Shown here: positions 54,097-61,905 of the stretch, one piece after another
Position numbering within the stretch: position 1 is the stretch's first letter
Layout of the letters: every line of letters begins with the position of its first letter
From: Comamonadaceae bacterium
GTDB taxonomy: Bacteria; Pseudomonadota; Gammaproteobacteria; Burkholderiales; Burkholderiaceae_C
Direction of reading: 5' to 3'
Length of the DNA stretch: 63,992 nt
NCBI GenBank assembly: GCA_947372745.1
Contig: CANBUY010000003.1
Span: forward strand, 24,001 to 87,992
The notes under the pieces: model-generated
What the model was told of the DNA's origin: nothing
Seen by the model: only the letters and a program-made list of their open reading frames with translations
Databases searched by the model: none
Translations under genes and position numbers: made by a program

Positions 54097-54849
54097 ATGG
54101 AACTTCACTCTTATCTCCTACCTTTCAGAGAAAAATGCCCACAATGGCTTGAGGATTTCAAGCTTGGCGATAACTTCAACCGTTATCAGTTCTTCAACTC
54201 AAGACTTGCGTATTACCCTGGGCACGGCAGGGATGGGCATCCGGTCAAGTTGTTTGGGTCAACCCATTCGGCGCACTGCTTTGTCTATGCCGATTACTAT
54301 CTTGATCAGCCGGACGTTGAGCACTCTTTGAGTAATACGAATCCGCGCTTTCACCGGCGATTCCGTGGGTACCACACTTTCACCAGATTGAATTTAAATC
54401 ATAATGATTTATCGCCCAATGGATGGAAACAACATGTGAAAACTGATAACCAAACTTCATTTGGAGGAAGAATTAGTCCGTTCGCTTTTCTAGAAATTCT
54501 TGAGCGTGATGAAGTCTTGGATGACCAACATGGTGCCCAACGACTTGCCATTCTTTTTTTGGGTGCAGACGGCATCGCTGCGTATGACGCGCTCTTTTGC
54601 CAGCAAGATGGCACGCCCCCGCCTTTTGCGGCACTCATTCAAGATCACGGATTTGGTGGCAATTACGACAAGTTTGGCGGTGATGGACTCCTGGAGCGCA
54701 TTGCCTTGCAGTGCAATGTGTTGCCCAAGTTCTTGTTGGTGGCAAGTAATACCGCCCCCTGGGGCAGATACGCAAAATGCCTTGATGTGAACGGAGAAGC
54801 AGGTGGCATGAACAGCAACGTGCGTTTTTTACATGAAATCATGGGATGA
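54097..54849 (+). CDS. unknown protein, third gene of the DUF262 operon
   Basis: A 250-residue soluble protein, 21 bases downstream of the previous gene. Distinct features are a conserved-looking Tyr/Gly/His block (LAYYPGHGRDGHPVKLFGS, then AHCFVYADYY), a RLAILFLGADGIAAYDALFC core strand-helix and a closing LLVASNTAPWGRY. The pattern suggests an alpha/beta enzyme fold with several His and Asp residues that could bind metal, but I recognise no family. It is the best candidate in the window for a new component of a restriction-like system. Confidence 0.72.
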   Translation: MELHSYLLPFREKCPQWLEDFKLGDNFNRYQFFNSRLAYYPGHGRDGHPVKLFGSTHSAHCFVYADYYLDQPDVEHSLSNTNPRFHRRFRGYHTFTRLNLNHNDLSPNGWKQHVKTDNQTSFGGRISPFAFLEILERDEVLDDQHGAQRLAILFLGADGIAAYDALFCQQDGTPPPFAALIQDHGFGGNYDKFGGDGLLERIALQCNVLPKFLLVASNTAPWGRYAKCLDVNGEAGGMNSNVRFLHEIMG

Positions 54850-54951
54850 AATTTTTGCGAGTAAAGACTCCGTGATACGTATGCTGCATACAGCGGACGG
54901 CACGAGCAGTGTTTAATTGAAGTTCAATGCGTCTTAACGTGATGCACTCCA

Positions 54952-55020
54952 ATTTGCTATAAATTTAAGAGCTACTCTTGTCTACCAGAATGACTCTAGA
55001 GGTTGTTTTCTATATTTTTT
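54952..55020. repeat. short repeat copy E
   Basis: Reads tttgctataaatttaagagc, then tactcttgtctaccag, then ggttgttttctatattttt. AT-rich ends with gctataaattt and gagctact recall copies A and C and repeats I know from Comamonadaceae genomes. It sits in the gap before the AAA ATPase gene and may separate two transcription units. Confidence 0.45.
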
Positions 55021-55094
55021 GTGGGGTCAGCGATCCATTTGGATAATTTCAGATAATGTTTGATAATTCACGATAATCACAGCAAGAAGCGATC

Positions 55095-56300
55095 ATGTCC
55101 CACATACCCGAGCCCACCCAGGACCAATTCTTCCATCGCCCCGAGCTGGCCAACGCCCTGGCCGATCAGGCACTCGATACCTCGCTTGGAACCAGTGGCG
55201 GTATGTTTTTGGCTGCACCAAGGCGCACAGGTAAATCCACCTTCGTGCGTCAGGACCTCGTACCCGAGTTCGAGCGGCGTAACCTCAACGTCATTTATGT
55301 GGACCTCTGGATCGACAAGACGGTGAACCCGGCGATTCATATCGCCAACGCCATCCGTACTGAGTTGGCACGGGAGGATGGGGCGATTGCAAAAACGCTC
55401 AAAAAACTGACCCATATGTCCAAGCTGACCGTTGGTGCCTGGGGCAATGGCCTCAGCTTTGACCTCTCGCAGCTCAATTTATCAAAAGATGCCACGCTGG
55501 CAGACGCACTCAAGGCCCTCTCCACGGCCAGCCAGAAAAAGCTGATCTTGGTGATTGATGAGGCCCAGCATGCGCTGACAACAGATGAAGGTATCAACGC
55601 CCTGTTTTCACTGAAAGCGGCACGCGACAGCCTGAACACCGATCCGGGCCGATACGGAATGCAACTGGTCGCCACCGGCTCTAACCGTGACAAGCTGGCT
55701 ACCTTGGTCAATGGGCGCGAGCAAGCGTTTTATGGCGCCGATATGGTGGAGTTCCCCACCCTTGGCAAAGACTATGTTCAATGGTTGGTGGGCCGCTCCA
55801 AACTCAATCTAGACATTGAATTGGCGACTGATGTATTCCAAAGCCTGGGTTCTCGGCCCGAACCTTTTCGTAAAGCACTGAGCCAAACGCGGCTGCAATT
55901 GGCGATCAACCCTGGGCAGGATTCCAATGCCTTGCTGGCCAGCTTGGCTGCCAAAGGGATTCAGGATTCAAAAACCGATTTTTTGAATACGGTGGCCAGT
56001 TTGCCGCCGCTGCAGTCGGCCCTGTTGCGCGAGCTGGCCGCTGATTCCTTGACGGGGCCGGATGTGCGCCGCCTTGGTCTGTTTTCTGCAGCCATGAAAG
56101 CGCGCTTGTTGGCACGGCTGGAAGCGGAGATGGGCGCGGGCCACGGGGTATCAGTAGAAACGCCTTCGGTTCAAAATGCGCTGGACAAGTTGCGTGAAGA
56201 AAACTACCTTTGGCGCTCACAGCGCGGGTCTTATGCTGTTGAAGACGAGCAGTTTTTGGAGTGGCTTACAAATGAGGACCGTGACTTGAGCGGTATTTAA
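55095..56300 (+). CDS. AAA/STAND-like ATPase
   Basis: A 401-residue ATPase. It has Walker A APRRTGKSTF (about 41-50), Walker B LILVIDEAQHAL (about 151-162), a sensor-like LVATGSNRDKLATL (about 195) and a C-terminal winged helix (about 300-390, VQNALDKLREENYLWRSQRG). This resembles archaeal-type ATPases and Orc/Cdc6-like or STAND proteins that often accompany defence genes. It has no fused effector. It stands between the DUF262 operon and the Cys-repeat gene and could work with either or alone. Confidence 0.82.
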   Translation: MSHIPEPTQDQFFHRPELANALADQALDTSLGTSGGMFLAAPRRTGKSTFVRQDLVPEFERRNLNVIYVDLWIDKTVNPAIHIANAIRTELAREDGAIAKTLKKLTHMSKLTVGAWGNGLSFDLSQLNLSKDATLADALKALSTASQKKLILVIDEAQHALTTDEGINALFSLKAARDSLNTDPGRYGMQLVATGSNRDKLATLVNGREQAFYGADMVEFPTLGKDYVQWLVGRSKLNLDIELATDVFQSLGSRPEPFRKALSQTRLQLAINPGQDSNALLASLAAKGIQDSKTDFLNTVASLPPLQSALLRELAADSLTGPDVRRLGLFSAAMKARLLARLEAEMGAGHGVSVETPSVQNALDKLREENYLWRSQRGSYAVEDEQFLEWLTNEDRDLSGI

Positions 56301-56467
56301 CGCTCAATCGAATAGATTCAGCTGTTTGTCACTGCTTAAAACCCTTTTCAGTTGGGTGCGTGGCTGCGACGCTGTTTGACGCAGCCGCCACGACAATGGG
56401 CATCATTTTACAGAAAGCTAAAAGATGCACTATCCACCTGCTGCTGAATTCACCTTTGACTCCCGCT

Positions 56468-56719
56468 ATGACAATGCACGTAACTCCCATTCTTAAAAGC
56501 GGATCATGCCCCGCTGGCTACCATGCAGAGGGAAGTACTTGCATGCCCAATTCAAACGCCAAGCCGGTCATCCTTAAAAACGGCGCTTGCCCCAACGGAT
56601 GGCACGCAGAGGGAAATTATTGCGTTGCAAATATCTCCAATCCCAAAATGGTGATTGCAAGAGGCTCAGCTTGCCCATCGGGTTATCACGCCGAAGGCAG
56701 CTACTGCGTTGAGAACTGA
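56468..56719 (+). CDS. small protein with three CPxGxHAEGxxC repeats
   Basis: An 83-residue protein built from three near-identical units with a period of 27-28 residues: CPAGYHAEGSTC (14-25), CPNGWHAEGNYC (41-52) and CPSGYHAEGSYC (69-80). Each unit offers two Cys ten residues apart plus His and Glu, which suggests metal binding or a disulfide per repeat. Start is ATG 56468 or 56474; an upstream extension is Ala/Thr-rich and less likely. No signal peptide is visible from these starts. Function is unknown. It precedes the 56722 gene by two bases. Confidence 0.65.
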   Translation: MTMHVTPILKSGSCPAGYHAEGSTCMPNSNAKPVILKNGACPNGWHAEGNYCVANISNPKMVIARGSACPSGYHAEGSYCVEN

Positions 56720-56721
56720 GT

Positions 56722-56982
56722 GTGCAAGGCTCAGGCGTCATCAGATCATCAAATACCAGCGAAAGTGTTATCAAGATGTCCTCCAAATCCCCCAACACCT
56801 ATCCAATCATGGAAACATCATTTGGCTCACATTCACTTGAATCAAGTGAACGTAAAAAACACCGCGCTGCAGCGCTGTTGTCAGATGAACTAGCGAAGCA
56901 ATCAGACCTGATTGGGGACACCGATGTGGATGAAGCAAGCGGCGATAACGGTTCCACTCCAAACAAGGCACCCCACAAATAA
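56722..56982 (+). CDS. small acidic hypothetical protein coupled to the TPR gene
   Basis: An 86-residue Ser/Asp-rich protein from GTG 56722, or 68 residues from ATG 56776. It is mostly disordered-looking, with one helix RKKHRAAALLSDELAKQSDL followed by an acidic tail (DTDVDEASGD). Its TAA stop overlaps the ATG of the TPR gene by one base, which argues that it is translated. No family is recognised. A role as partner or antitoxin-like regulator of the TPR protein is possible but unsupported. Confidence 0.5.
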   Translation: MQGSGVIRSSNTSESVIKMSSKSPNTYPIMETSFGSHSLESSERKKHRAAALLSDELAKQSDLIGDTDVDEASGDNGSTPNKAPHK

Positions 56983-57782
56983 TGGGCCCACACAATCAAG
57001 CAGCCTATGCAGATTCGGCAGGTAAGCGGGCCATGCAGGAGGCTGAGCTTGAAGCCAGCCGTGCCAGATTTGGCGAGCGCCATTCTTTAACCCTGTCAGC
57101 TAAAAACAATTTGGGTATCACCCTGAGAGCACAAGGGCACCTGAACGAGGCGCGCGAGCTCTTGGAGTCTGCATTTCGTGATGGCAGTCAGATTTTGGGC
57201 AAGAAGCACCCCAATACGTTAACAGCGATGAGCAATCTTGCACTGGCTTTATTTGAAGCGGGTGACCTTAAGCGCACCTATGCTTTGCAGATAAAAGTGT
57301 TGAAATGGCGCCGACAAATCTTAGGTGAAACTAACCAGCACACACTTGAAGCCATGGTCAACCTGTCCATTACCTGCAGTGAGCTTGATGATGCAGTCGG
57401 CGCACGCGAGCTTGATGAGGTGGTGCTCGAAATTCGCAGGTGCCATTTAGGTGAAGACCATTTGGAGACGCGGACAGCCCTAGGCAATTTGGCCTCCACG
57501 ATCAACAACCAGGCGGTCGCACTGCGCATCGCAGGGCAGTTAGACGAGGCCAAACCGCTGCAGTTTGAGGCGATGGGACTCATGGTGACAGCTTATGGCG
57601 AAGACAGCCTACAAGCGGCATGCACTTACAGTGCAACAGGTGCGCTTTTGCGGCTTCAAGGTGACTTAGCGCAGGCGCAGACCTATTTCCGCAAAGCACT
57701 TGAAATCAGAGAGCGAGGGTTAGGCTTGGACGCCGAATTAACGAAATCGGTGCAAGCACGTCTGCATGACGTTTTGCATTGA
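56982..57782 (+). CDS. tetratricopeptide-repeat protein (kinesin-light-chain type)
   Basis: A 266-residue soluble protein made of about five TPR units of the 42-residue type: LTLSAKNNLGITLRAQGHLN, HPNTLTAMSNLALALFEAG, HTLEAMVNLSITCSEL, LETRTALGNLASTINNQAV and a final AQTYFRKALEIRERGLG. Such repeats bind other proteins or peptides and are common sensors in defence systems. There is no fused catalytic domain. It overlaps the acidic protein gene and lies 37 bases before the HNH/DGQHR gene. Confidence 0.82.
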   Translation: MGPHNQAAYADSAGKRAMQEAELEASRARFGERHSLTLSAKNNLGITLRAQGHLNEARELLESAFRDGSQILGKKHPNTLTAMSNLALALFEAGDLKRTYALQIKVLKWRRQILGETNQHTLEAMVNLSITCSELDDAVGARELDEVVLEIRRCHLGEDHLETRTALGNLASTINNQAVALRIAGQLDEAKPLQFEAMGLMVTAYGEDSLQAACTYSATGALLRLQGDLAQAQTYFRKALEIRERGLGLDAELTKSVQARLHDVLH

Positions 57783-57819
57783 TATTTTCATGTGGCACGT
57801 ATTAAACGAAAGAGGTGGT

Positions 57820-59325
57820 ATGAAAAGGCAATTGACAGAGGCAGAAAAAAGCACGGTCAGACACCAGCAGGCAGAGCCAGATGACTCACTAAGATGCTTT
57901 ATCTCTGGTGAAATTATTGCTGATTCAGATGACATTGAATATGACCACGTCCAGCCTTATTCCAAAGATGGTGACACCTCCACAGTCAACATTAGACTCG
58001 TTCTTAAAAAATACAACCGCAGGAAGTCTGACCAATCACTTTACGAGGTAAGAGACAACCTTCGTCTTGAGCGGCTCTTTGACAGTAAAAAAAATAACAT
58101 CAAACTGCAAGATATTTTTGAACTAAAGGACGTTGTGCGTCAAAACACGCACTGTGTCCAAATTCCCGACTCCCTATCAATAGATGACGGAACGCTGAAA
58201 CGAAATTTCAGCCTTTTATTCGATCCCATTCTTACCGTCTGGTATTTTTATGGGCGTGTGCCTATTTCATGGCTTGAAAATGATGACCAGGAAGGACTAC
58301 AACCGCGTGTCATTGACTATAAAAAATTGATTAACATCCGGGATCATTTGAAAGTCCACCCTCAATTGGCACCATCAATTGCCCGGCTTGTGGATAACCG
58401 ATTGAAGTTATTTGATGGCCAACACAAACTTGCAGCACAGGTACTCAATAGCCACACAGAGGCCGATATTAAAGTCTATATATCTCCAAACAGTCAGGCA
58501 GAGGCAAAGCACCTATTCGATGCGCTGATGATTACCAACTTGGAAGCTCACTCGAAGCTAAAGCAGGTTCCTTTTTACACCTCCACGCTGTTAGATCGAC
58601 TGTCGGTCATCTACAAGGAGTTGCTAGAGGAGTTCATTAGTTCCAATGAACCTGAAAACCATACTGAAGAAAAATTTGTTCATTTTTTGGCCATAAAGAA
58701 GCAATACAAAAGTACAGATGCCAAAGAAATGCTGCGCGGTGCCATCAAGATGGCCGCTTTGGATGGAAGTGCATTGGAGCCTTACGTTGCTGTTGCTTCA
58801 AAAGACGCCAGTTTCCCAATGACGATTGACCTTTTGCAACGAACCTTATTTCCTGCTTTACTTTTTCTGGACCCATCAACAGCAAAGTTCATGTCCGAGC
58901 AGGATTACCGCAATGGTGAAACAGAAAACTTTTCCGCCATTGCGAGGCTGATTGTGGCCGAAACGCACATCGAAAATTGGGTGCAATACGTGAAGGGCAA
59001 GACGCTGACTAACGAGCAATTGAAGGCACGACGTATCTGGCACAAAGGTGCAGTGCTGACTTGGTCGCCATACCTCAGGAGCATTCTCTTCTTTGCATTG
59101 CAAGCGATGACCAGTAACGAGCGGCAACGACTTTTATACCGGGATTCCATTTCAGAACATCAACTGTCGATTGTTAAAAAATGTCTTAATCGACTTTTTT
59201 CACACCCACTTTGGGATGAGCCTGAGGGAGAAGTAGATAGCCTTTTGGTATCTTCAAGAAGACAAGAGACATATTTTTCCAAGAAGGGACTCACCGAAAA
59301 ATACGTTATCTATGGCGAGTCCTAA
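57820..59325 (+). CDS. HNH nuclease-like domain fused to a DGQHR/ParB-like domain
   Basis: A 501-residue protein. Residues about 25-68 have an HNH pattern: CFISGEIIADSDDIEYDHVQ, then the late N-K-N-K elements in LVLKKYNRRKSD. Residues about 190-260 have LKLFDGQHKLAAQVL, close to the DGQHR motif of DndB-type and ParB-like proteins. The remaining 240 residues are helix-rich without known motif. I chose ATG 57820 after aaagaggtgg; an earlier start overlaps the TPR gene. DGQHR proteins act in DNA phosphorothioation and 7-deazaguanine systems, but no Dnd or Dpd genes are visible here, so the role is open. Confidence 0.75.
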   Translation: MKRQLTEAEKSTVRHQQAEPDDSLRCFISGEIIADSDDIEYDHVQPYSKDGDTSTVNIRLVLKKYNRRKSDQSLYEVRDNLRLERLFDSKKNNIKLQDIFELKDVVRQNTHCVQIPDSLSIDDGTLKRNFSLLFDPILTVWYFYGRVPISWLENDDQEGLQPRVIDYKKLINIRDHLKVHPQLAPSIARLVDNRLKLFDGQHKLAAQVLNSHTEADIKVYISPNSQAEAKHLFDALMITNLEAHSKLKQVPFYTSTLLDRLSVIYKELLEEFISSNEPENHTEEKFVHFLAIKKQYKSTDAKEMLRGAIKMAALDGSALEPYVAVASKDASFPMTIDLLQRTLFPALLFLDPSTAKFMSEQDYRNGETENFSAIARLIVAETHIENWVQYVKGKTLTNEQLKARRIWHKGAVLTWSPYLRSILFFALQAMTSNERQRLLYRDSISEHQLSIVKKCLNRLFSHPLWDEPEGEVDSLLVSSRRQETYFSKKGLTEKYVIYGES

Positions 59326-59361
59326 TTACGCCAGTCATGTCGTGCCACTCGTGCGTTACCG

Positions 59362-60348
59362 TTACAAACTGTCTATCAAACTTTGCGGCGCCAACACTTT
59401 GACCCCATTACCTTGGCTGCGCAGCCACCAAACAAGCAGAGCGGAATCCGTCACATTGGCGGTCAGCAAAAAACCCGGTTTCCCCTTGGCGTGTGGCGAT
59501 ATTTCTTGGTCTGGCGCGAGCGGTGACTCCGCCAACAATACGGCTAATTCATCTTTGATCCAGACCTGAATGGTGAGTCGAAGACCTTGCCCAAATGCGA
59601 ATCTACCCTTGTCGTCATAGGCTTGCAGGTCAAAGTCAGCAGGGCGTTGAAACGGTTGCGTTGAACTTTGTGCGCTTTGAATGCGGTGCAATGCCAGATT
59701 ACGAATGTCGTCATAGCCTTCAAAGCGGCACGGCATAAACATACGTACCCCTTGTTGAGCTAATCCCAAAGGCATTACCTTTGTTTTGGTTTGCTTGCCC
59801 AAACCATTGGTGTAGCTGATTTCAAGCCACCGGTTGTTGTACAAAGCTTGGCTGACTTGCTCAAAAACCTCAGGTTTTATTTTTGGGGGCTCCATGGGCA
59901 GCGTAGTGCTGACTACCCGTACTTTACTCATCCATTCCCGAGCGCGTGTGGCTGATGCGCCTGACTGGCTCAACGAGAGGTTACGTCTGGCCTGATCGAA
60001 AAAACCTTGCAACGATTTCATCAAAGAGGTGGGCAACTGGTGGCGCAAGTTTTGCTCAGCCAAAATCATGAGTAACGATTCTTGCTCGGTGAGCCCTGGC
60101 AATGAGAGGCCTTGCGCATCTTCCTTCCAGCGGTAACCGTATGGTCGTGATGAGTCGTCTTTCTCAATGTCAAAGTGTAAACACAGAGACTCCAACTGTC
60201 GTTGGATAGTGCGCATGTCCCGCTCAAACCCAGCTTCTTTCAGTTGCTGTTGCAATTCACGAGAATCAATTTTTCTCTTGCGGGGAATCCTCTTGAGCAA
60301 CTCAAGGCACAAGTGCAGCGTTTCTAGGTTATCTGGGCGACGGGGCAT
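59362..60348 (-). CDS. WYL-domain transcriptional regulator
   Basis: A 328-residue regulator convergent with the island genes. An N-terminal winged helix (about 15-75: SRELQQQLKEAGFERDMRTI then QRQLESL) is followed by a WYL domain (about 165-240: NRWLEISYTNGLGKQTKTKV and PCRFEGYDDIRNLALHRI) and a WCX-like C-terminus. WYL proteins of this layout (BrxR/CapW type) repress phage-defence operons and probably sense nucleic acid or nucleotides. It is likely the island's regulator, although no operator was identified. Confidence 0.88.
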   Translation of the reverse strand: MPRRPDNLETLHLCLELLKRIPRKRKIDSRELQQQLKEAGFERDMRTIQRQLESLCLHFDIEKDDSSRPYGYRWKEDAQGLSLPGLTEQESLLMILAEQNLRHQLPTSLMKSLQGFFDQARRNLSLSQSGASATRAREWMSKVRVVSTTLPMEPPKIKPEVFEQVSQALYNNRWLEISYTNGLGKQTKTKVMPLGLAQQGVRMFMPCRFEGYDDIRNLALHRIQSAQSSTQPFQRPADFDLQAYDDKGRFAFGQGLRLTIQVWIKDELAVLLAESPLAPDQEISPHAKGKPGFLLTANVTDSALLVWWLRSQGNGVKVLAPQSLIDSL

Positions 60349-61301
60349 AAATTTTTCAGACGTTTGTTTTGCTTAAATAACTTAGAACTGAGTGTAATTT
60401 GATTCTCAATGCCAATAATCAACCTGCCATGTGAGTAAGTTCGGGCTTGATGCCAGTCTATAGGCACCTCTGGAATAGCGGTTCGGTTTGAGCTGCAACT
60501 GGGATTCCGGCAGCGTATTGAATATGCGACATAAATCATGTCTAAGTTCTCCCCCCCTCAGATGGCGAGATTAAATAAGCGCCAACAGCGCTAGGGGCAT
60601 CTCCAAGCAACCTGATGATCTGGCAAGTATGATTTTTTGACTTTATCAAGACTGGCAACATAGCTTGGCTTTGCTAAATGCACTCTCACGGCCGCCACAG
60701 CAGCAAAGTCGTAACTGTGCCATCGAAAAAATAAAACCGGTGCCAGAGTGAGTTTGGAATTCGAGTTAACAACCATTGATGAACGGCCGCAACTTGCCAA
60801 GAGGTATTTTCCAAGTTACTTTTTTGTATGGCTCCAACATCTGCTCAAGGGATTGCGAAACCAGAAATTGATGCTTGTTCTTTGAATGACCGCTTTTTCA
60901 TTTCAGCGTGCAAATTGAATGTCAGCTTTAGCTGTTGTTGGATGACGGCTAAGGGCACAGACCTGCCCGTTGCGCCAATTTTTCTACGGACCCGCAACGA
61001 TCTAAAACTGGTAAACCTTGGGATGAATTCGCGGCCTAAAAGCTGACACTCGACCAACATCGCCACTATCAAGTATCGGTCGCGCAATTCGATCTGATGT
61101 CCACCTGCGCCATCAGATACGCCTGATATACAAAATTTAACTCCACCAGTTGCCGTGATGGCGACCCCGATCAGCTTATTGAATTCTGATCATTACGATC
61201 AACTCACGGGTGATTGGCTAACTCAAAAATGCTCATTCTAGGATTGGCAGCAAATCTTCATGCGAGCAAGCAAAGCGTAACTTGAACTTAAACGGCAAAG
61301 A
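60349..61301. other. gene-poor stretch between defence island and integrase module
   Basis: About 950 bases. Open frames up to 80 codons exist on both strands (for example 60845-61087 minus) but have no ribosome site or recognisable pattern. I see no RNA gene or clear repeat. It may hold an old junction of two inserted elements. Confidence 0.4.
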
Positions 61302-61511
61302 TTACTTTGGATTTTCTATAAATTCCAGTAACTCGCCGACCGTAATGCCAAAGTAGTGGCAAAGCGCATCAATAGCATCTAAGTCAATCCGAGTTGCTGT
61401 CTCTTGATATAGAAGCGTGACCGTGTTGCGGTGAAGCCCAGCATCACGCGCAACATCGCTGATTTTGAGCTTCCGCTCACCCATTAAACGGGAAAGGTGG
61501 CACTTAATCAC
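61302..61511 (-). CDS. XRE/Cro-type repressor
   Basis: A 69-residue single-domain helix-turn-helix protein. HTH core is ISDVARDAGLHRNTVTLLYQ with the recognition helix at about 27-37, followed by LDAIDALCHYFGITVGELLE, the usual Cro/YozG-like end. It is divergent from excisionase and integrase. The shared 150-base region carries a perfect palindrome and a repeated half-site, which makes it the likely repressor of excision. Confidence 0.85.
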   Translation of the reverse strand: MIKCHLSRLMGERKLKISDVARDAGLHRNTVTLLYQETATRIDLDAIDALCHYFGITVGELLEFIENPK

Positions 61512-61532
61512 AACATCCTTAATAAAAATATT

Positions 61533-61603
61533 TCATCCAGGATGACAAAAAGCGCTTGACAACGCCATTTTAGAGCTTAATATTGCACTCAGGATGACAA
61601 AAA
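61533..61603 (+). promoter_or_regulatory. xis-int promoter with two candidate repressor sites
   Basis: Site 1 is the perfect palindrome TCATCC-A-GGATGA (61533-61545). Its right part with tail, AGGATGACAAAAA, is repeated exactly at 61591-61603. Between them lie TTGACA (61556-61561) and AATATT or TAATAT at 16-17 bases spacing (to 61584). A repressor bound at both sites would flank the promoter. The divergent XRE protein is the obvious candidate. Confidence 0.65.
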
Positions 61604-61659
61604 TACATACAAGAATGTTTTTTGCATCTTCATTGTCGCAGTTTTTTAAGGAACTAAAT

Positions 61660-61905
61660 ATGCAAAGTCAGCCATCGACCTACTTGACCACGGATGAGCT
61701 ATCCGCTCGTATCAAATACGACAGCAGAACCATACGTGATCGCCTGAAAGATAGTGTTTTGTTAGAAGGTCGCCATTACTTCCGCCCATTCGGTGGTCGC
61801 AAGACACTTTATATCTGGGAGCATATTGAGGAGGATATGAAACTCGTTTCTTCAGCGGGCTCCTATTCAATCCCCTTAGCCAATGGAGGTGTGCTTCATG
61901 GGTAG
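61660..61905 (+). CDS. excisionase-like (AlpA/Xis) DNA-binding protein
   Basis: An 81-residue winged-helix protein from ATG 61660, which follows aaggaa. The pattern is STYLTTDELSARIKYDSRTI, then RDRLKDSVLLEGRHYFRP and a GGRKTLYIW wing, as in MerR-like excisionases. It overlaps the integrase start by eight bases. It would set the direction of integrase recombination. An upstream start at 61594 is in frame but lies within the operator region. Confidence 0.78.
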   Translation: MQSQPSTYLTTDELSARIKYDSRTIRDRLKDSVLLEGRHYFRPFGGRKTLYIWEHIEEDMKLVSSAGSYSIPLANGGVLHG

